NCBI GenBank assembly: GCA_021442505.1
Contig: JABUTC010000009.1
Span: 1-8,727 of the forward strand
Direction of reading: 5' to 3'
Length of the DNA: 8,727 nucleotides
Origin: Mogibacterium sp.
Lineage (GTDB): Bacteria > Bacillota > Clostridia > Peptostreptococcales > Anaerovoracaceae
The translations under genes and the position numbers were made by a program. Below, piece by piece: positions 6,181 through 8,727 of this stretch (within the stretch, counting starts at the first letter, position 1; every line of letters begins with the position of its first letter). A model generated the notes under the pieces. It was not told the origin of the DNA. It made no database searches and saw nothing but the letters and a program-made list of their open reading frames with translations.

Positions 6181-6798
6181 TTACCTTTGAATATTCCTTT
6201 CATCGAATTTCATCGGCCCTTTAGCTAGTTCGCTAGTATTTATGTACAAATTCGAAGAATTTTGAATGTTTCTAACGAGCCGTTTATAATTCTTATCAGT
6301 TATATATTTGCTTTTTTTTAAGTCATTAATTTGTGTTTCCATAATAGAAACCGTAGCGGCCATAGCCCCGACACCAGCAACAAACCTAGCGGTCGAATCG
6401 TCAGTTGCAAACTTATAAATTTTTGCAGCTTTGTTTTTAATTATTGGGGCTGCTTTTGATACTAGTTTATACTCTGTTGTTCTTTTATATTCTGATAGAT
6501 TCGCTACTACTTTATGTTTCCCTATGTCTACTACTTTATGTTTCCCTATGTCTGCTAATGAAGAAACCGCTTTCTTTCCGAGCGAAATTGTTTTTGGGCT
6601 ATTAATTAATCTATGCAATGCATATGAAGTAAGAACTAAACCCGCTACGTTTGCTCCTGTTTTTAAAATTTTCTTTTGTCTATCTGAGAATTTTAATCTG
6701 TATTTTCCTTCGGACGTATATGTACCATCATAATTCTGATAGCGTCTAACGCCCCATTTCATACCTTTGACACCATAGTGTATTAAATAGTTATCCAT
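6181..6798 (-). CDS. HYGVKGMKWGVRR-motif phage protein, second copy (function unknown)
   Basis: A protein of 205 residues from the ATG at 6798. That start is supported by AGAGGAG 6 bases upstream (complement of 6805-6811) and by alignment with its neighbour; an ATG six codons earlier overlaps the previous stop but has no good site. Residues 3-28 are identical to residues 4-29 of the preceding gene product. A basic segment follows (29-47), a hydrophobic helix (GANVAGLVLTSY, about 48-65), two perfect DIGKHKVV repeats (83-98), a lysine-rich middle, and a second hydrophobic stretch (about 139-153, FVAGVGAMAATVSIM). The motif is familiar from Firmicutes phages next to head genes, but its function is not known to me. 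A basic protein with possible membrane segments encoded directly before portal could be a minor head or ejected internal protein; this is inference. Confidence 0.8.
   Translation of the reverse strand: MDNYLIHYGVKGMKWGVRRYQNYDGTYTSEGKYRLKFSDRQKKILKTGANVAGLVLTSYALHRLINSPKTISLGKKAVSSLADIGKHKVVDIGKHKVVANLSEYKRTTEYKLVSKAAPIIKNKAAKIYKFATDDSTARFVAGVGAMAATVSIMETQINDLKKSKYITDKNYKRLVRNIQNSSNLYINTSELAKGPMKFDERNIQR
6504..6551 (-). repeat. Two perfect 24-bp tandem repeats inside a CDS
   Basis: Positions 6504-6527 and 6528-6551 are identical. The unit is in frame and encodes DIGKHKVV twice. It looks like a recent slippage duplication that keeps the frame. Confidence 0.95.
6716..6794 (-). repeat. 79-bp direct repeat, copy in the second motif protein
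   Basis: This stretch matches 7513-7591 in the same orientation, with five mismatches by eye. All five fall at third codon positions and are silent, so the encoded 26-residue tag is identical. The genes diverge sharply on the 3' side. Confidence 0.92.
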
Positions 6799-6804
6799 TT
6801 TGAA

Positions 6805-6811
6805 CTCCTCT
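6805..6811 (-). promoter_or_regulatory. Ribosome binding site deciding the 6798 start
   Basis: AGAGGAG on the coding strand lies 6 bases before the ATG at 6798. It falls inside the coding sequence of a longer possible start at 6816, which argues that the shorter form is the real one. Confidence 0.75.
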
Positions 6812-6812
6812 A

Positions 6813-7598
6813 TCATTTCTTCAGAAGACGGTCAACCTTACGCCTATGATACGTTTTTACCGCCTTCCTCTTAACATCTCCGGGGTTCTTAATAGCATAA
6901 CCAACTTTATCACCAGCATTAACAATCTTGCCAATTCCTCTATCGAATTTGGTATTGGTAAGATTCTTATACATTGATTTAGCCCTGCTCATAGTACGAG
7001 CGTTAGCGTCTCCAACGATGCCTCTCATATATGGTTCGGAGGAAGTTAAGGGTTCGCCACCTTTAGTCATCCATGTAAAATGAGTTTTTCCTCCTGTAGT
7101 CACCTTACCAACAGTCCTAAGGAAATTGTCATCTACATATTCTTGAGCCATCCTAAAGGCCTTAGTTTTACGGCTAACCTGAATCACATTAGCCATTTTG
7201 TATGTTCCATACGCTGCTAGGGCGGTTCCAGCAACCGCTGCTCCGATCTTAGCCGCCGTCTTTAGTTTGTCCGTATCGAACTGGTTTCCTGTTTCTTTTT
7301 TAACCTGCTTATATTCTTTTTTAGCAGTTCTTAATTGAGCTGCTTTATCATAAGCCTCTTCCCATCTTTTAGTAGACGCTTCACGATGCTTTTTCAAAGG
7401 GCTAAGCGACTGATAGTTTTTGTTATACGCTTTATTAAAAGATTTTGTATATTCTTTTTTAGCAGATTTATAGTTTTTTTTAGCTATATCATAGCGTTCT
7501 CTTCCGGAGTTTGTATACGTTCCATCATAATTCTGATAACGTCTAACGCCCCATTTCATACCTTTTACGCCATAGTGTATTAAATAGTTATTTACCAT
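6813..7598 (-). CDS. HYGVKGMKWGVRR-motif phage protein, first copy (function unknown)
   Basis: A protein of 261 residues. Residues 4-29 form the tag NYLIHYGVKGMKWGVRRY plus QNYDGTYT, shared with the next gene. Residues about 34-103 are a long charged helix or coiled coil very rich in Lys, Tyr and Ala (repeated KKxY patterns). Residues about 116-133 (AKIGAAVAGTALAAYGTY) are a hydrophobic, Ala/Gly-rich helix that resembles the first hydrophobic helix of the next protein (GAxVAGxxLxxY). A mixed domain follows with TGGKTHFTWMTKGGEP and a very basic C-terminal tail (HRRKVDRLLKK). There is no signal peptide. The start has AGAGGGG about 10 bases upstream and overlaps the end of the HNH gene by 7 bases. 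The strong positive charge suits DNA contact or an internal head location; its role is unknown. Confidence 0.82.
   Translation of the reverse strand: MVNNYLIHYGVKGMKWGVRRYQNYDGTYTNSGRERYDIAKKNYKSAKKEYTKSFNKAYNKNYQSLSPLKKHREASTKRWEEAYDKAAQLRTAKKEYKQVKKETGNQFDTDKLKTAAKIGAAVAGTALAAYGTYKMANVIQVSRKTKAFRMAQEYVDDNFLRTVGKVTTGGKTHFTWMTKGGEPLTSSEPYMRGIVGDANARTMSRAKSMYKNLTNTKFDRGIGKIVNAGDKVGYAIKNPGDVKRKAVKTYHRRKVDRLLKK
7513..7591 (-). repeat. 79-bp direct repeat, copy in the first motif protein
   Basis: Partner of the repeat at 6716-6794, offset 797 bases, about 94% identical by eye. It encodes the N-terminal tag. The rest of the two genes shows no comparable nucleotide match. Confidence 0.92.
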
Positions 7599-7993
7599 AA
7601 TTTTGTATCCCCTCTCTTTCGTTCTGTAAAATGAAATTCCGCAAAAATTGGTCGCGTATAATGTATTAAGTTATGCGTATCGTGCGATACGCATATAACC
7701 GAATCGCGGTTCATTATAAATTCATAATTTGTTATGTTTTCAATGGTTATCGGGTTCATATGGTGTATGATTATTCTTCCAAAAATATCATAACCTCTTA
7801 ATCCCAAATCACACCCTTTATCCCTTAAGATGATATCTCTACGAAATCGTTTCCACTCTATAGAATGATAAAATTTCTGATTCAAATACCGATCAAAACC
7901 AAAGGTTTCTATTCCGACGGAAGAATCCAATCGTAAATACCTTACACGCTCGTCGAAAGAGGGAATTTGTATTAATTGAGAGTACGTTTTCAT
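7592..7993 (-). CDS. Small phage HNH endonuclease
   Basis: A protein of 133 residues of the small phage HNH family that opens MKTYSQLIQIPSF..R and carries TFGFDRYLNQKFYHSIEWKR before the nuclease core. The core shows RDKGCDLG (57-64), then HHMNPIT with His77, His78 and Asn80, and THNLIHY with His107, Asn108 and His111: the histidine, asparagine and histidine set expected for a beta-beta-alpha-metal active site. Only one cysteine is present at the CDLG position, so there is no complete CxxC zinc pair there; this is normal for this subgroup as I remember it. HNH proteins in head gene clusters often work with terminase in DNA packaging, as shown for HK97 gp74. The ATG at 7993 has only a modest AGGG site 9 bases upstream. 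Confidence 0.9.
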   Translation of the reverse strand: MKTYSQLIQIPSFDERVRYLRLDSSVGIETFGFDRYLNQKFYHSIEWKRFRRDIILRDKGCDLGLRGYDIFGRIIIHHMNPITIENITNYEFIMNRDSVICVSHDTHNLIHYTRPIFAEFHFTERKRGDTKLW

Positions 7994-8016
7994 TAATAAT
8001 AACCCTGCTTCAATAC

Positions 8017-8355
8017 TTACTTTCCATTATCCACCTCAACGTTTATACGCCATTCAAGTTCTTTTATTATCTGATCCAATGCATCCTTTAAAGTTCCGGT
8101 AGGCGGATCAAATATCATTCGGCATTTGGTATATACATATGTCTTTACCATGTCCAGATACAGTTCATCATCAAGGTAATCCCCCCAAACTTCATCAGGT
8201 CCGGTAATTACAAACTTTGATTCGGAAGGAACTCCCAACTGATGGAGGATGTTTAGAATAGTGTTAATATGTACTATCAAATCCATTTCAAAAGCGGATG
8301 AATCGGGATTGTCTCCGATAAGCTTTTGTATGGTTTTAAGAATGCTTTCTTCCAT
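8017..8355 (-). CDS. gp6-like head-tail connector protein
   Basis: A protein of 112 residues, mostly helical: an N-terminal helix (SILKTIQKLIG), an acidic loop and helix (AFEMDLIVHINTILNILHQLGV), then the motif FVITGPDEVWGDYLDDE near residues 48-64, VKTYVYTKCRMIFDPPTGT, and a final helix IIKELEWRINV. This matches the phage head-tail connector (HK97 gp6-like) family, which forms a ring below the portal and adapts the head to the closure proteins. In most phages it is encoded after the capsid gene; here it lies upstream of the HNH and portal genes. The ATG has AAGGAGA 5 bases before it. The preceding gene ends 10 bases upstream. Confidence 0.8.
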   Translation of the reverse strand: MEESILKTIQKLIGDNPDSSAFEMDLIVHINTILNILHQLGVPSESKFVITGPDEVWGDYLDDELYLDMVKTYVYTKCRMIFDPPTGTLKDALDQIIKELEWRINVEVDNGK

Positions 8356-8365
8356 TAGAATCTCC

Positions 8366-8727
8366 TTAATATTCTATTATCTTATTAATGTCTTTTGGAT
8401 CTTTAATGTTCTTTGACATTTCATACATTTTCTTTTCGATTTCTCCTAATTCGGATTTCGAAATTGTAGGATCACGGACTCTTTTATAAAGTGGTACTTT
8501 TCTATCCTTAACGTTCTGACTAGATGGCGTGTGATATTGTATTTCGAACTTGAATCCGTCAGGGGTTTGATAAACACTCTGAACCGACTTATGCATGGCG
8601 GAACCACTCTCAAACCTTCTGAAATAATTCTTGCAAGAAGTTTCTTCATAACCTTTTCTAGACAATTCGTTTCGAATATCGAAATAGTTACTAACAAAAT
8701 TCTTATCATTGGAAATAACCGTGTATC
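8366..8727 (-). CDS. C-terminal fragment of a protein with RelA/SpoT-like (MuF toxin-type) domain
   Basis: The frame is open to the window edge (first full codon at 8725), so at least 119 residues of a longer protein are seen and the TTG at 8665 is not a believable start. The visible part begins YTVIS, then a helix with LSRKGYEE, then AMHKSVQSVYQTPDGFKFEI followed by QYHTP (residues 43-67 of the fragment) and KVPLYKRVRDP. The order resembles RelA/SpoT-type nucleotide synthetases: a GYxSxH-like strand, PDG turn, ExQ motif (Glu61, Gln63), then a helix. The FEVQFHTPES-like form is one I know from C-terminal domains on phage minor head (MuF/SPP1 gp7-like) proteins, described as polymorphic toxins of temperate phages. 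Catalytic parts upstream are outside the window, so activity cannot be judged. Confidence 0.6.
   Translation of the reverse strand, partial: YTVISNDKNFVSNYFDIRNELSRKGYEETSCKNYFRRFESGSAMHKSVQSVYQTPDGFKFEIQYHTPSSQNVKDRKVPLYKRVRDPTISKSELGEIEKKMYEMSKNIKDPKDINKIIEY

Noticed and set aside
6431..6733. Plus-strand open frame with a repeated TTLCFPMS sequence
   Set aside because: The apparent protein repeat is only the complement of the 24-bp repeat in the real minus-strand gene.
8366..8665. A complete 99-residue gene starting at TTG 8665
   Set aside because: The frame stays open upstream to the window edge and the upstream residues (YTVIS...) fit the same domain, so this is a fragment of a longer protein.
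8446..8709. An 87-codon open frame overlapping the right-edge gene
   Set aside because: The competing frame is open to the edge and carries the RelA/SpoT-like motifs. This one shows none.
1..8727. CRISPR arrays, tRNA genes, insertion sequences, attachment sites
   Set aside because: No regularly spaced repeats, cloverleaf-like segments, transposase coding or terminal inverted repeats were seen on either strand by reading. An alignment or tRNA scan was not possible.

Overview
The window is part of the late, structural (head and tail) gene cluster of a tailed phage or prophage. Every supported gene lies on the minus strand, so transcription runs from the right edge (8727) to the left edge (1). 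The AT-rich sequence, strong AGGAG-type ribosome binding sites, and the protein families (fused HK97-type protease/capsid protein, the HYGVKGMKWGVRR-motif proteins, the two tail assembly chaperones) suggest a siphophage of a Firmicutes/Clostridia host. The host assignment is inference. No terminase, integrase, repressor, lysis or replication gene is visible, so free phage and prophage cannot be told apart.

Layout in transcription order. (1) 8727-8366: the C-terminal end of a protein cut by the window edge, resembling the RelA/SpoT-like nucleotidyltransferase domains found as toxin-like tails on phage minor head proteins. (2) 8355-8017: a gp6-like head-tail connector. (3) 7993-7592: a small phage HNH endonuclease. 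(4) 7598-6813 and 6798-6181: two tandem proteins sharing a nearly identical N-terminal motif (HYGVKGMKWGVRR...), followed by basic, partly hydrophobic bodies that are mostly unrelated. (5) 6174-4882: portal. (6) 4798-2975: prohead protease fused in frame to the HK97-fold major capsid protein, with strong internal Shine-Dalgarno/ATG sites that could give capsid protein alone. (7) 2921-2607, 2617-2279: head closure-like and tail terminator-like proteins. (8) 2264-1551: major tail protein, followed by a hairpin attenuator. (9) 1477-1079 and 1076-525: two tail assembly chaperones. (10) 520-140: HK97 gp10-like protein. (11) 156-1: the first 52 codons of the tape measure protein, running off the left edge.

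Together these genes build the procapsid (portal, protease/capsid), the neck (connector, closure, terminator), and the tail tube with its length-determining parts. Genes are packed with overlaps or gaps of a few bases. The only gaps above 50 bp are in front of the protease/capsid gene (83 bp, with a 16-codon lysine-rich mini-ORF), behind it (53 bp, with a GC-rich hairpin) and behind the major tail protein (attenuator). The least explained and most interesting parts are the twin tagged proteins, the two-product arrangement suggested for the capsid gene, a possible frameshift-encoded acidic capsid tail, and the toxin-like domain at the right edge.
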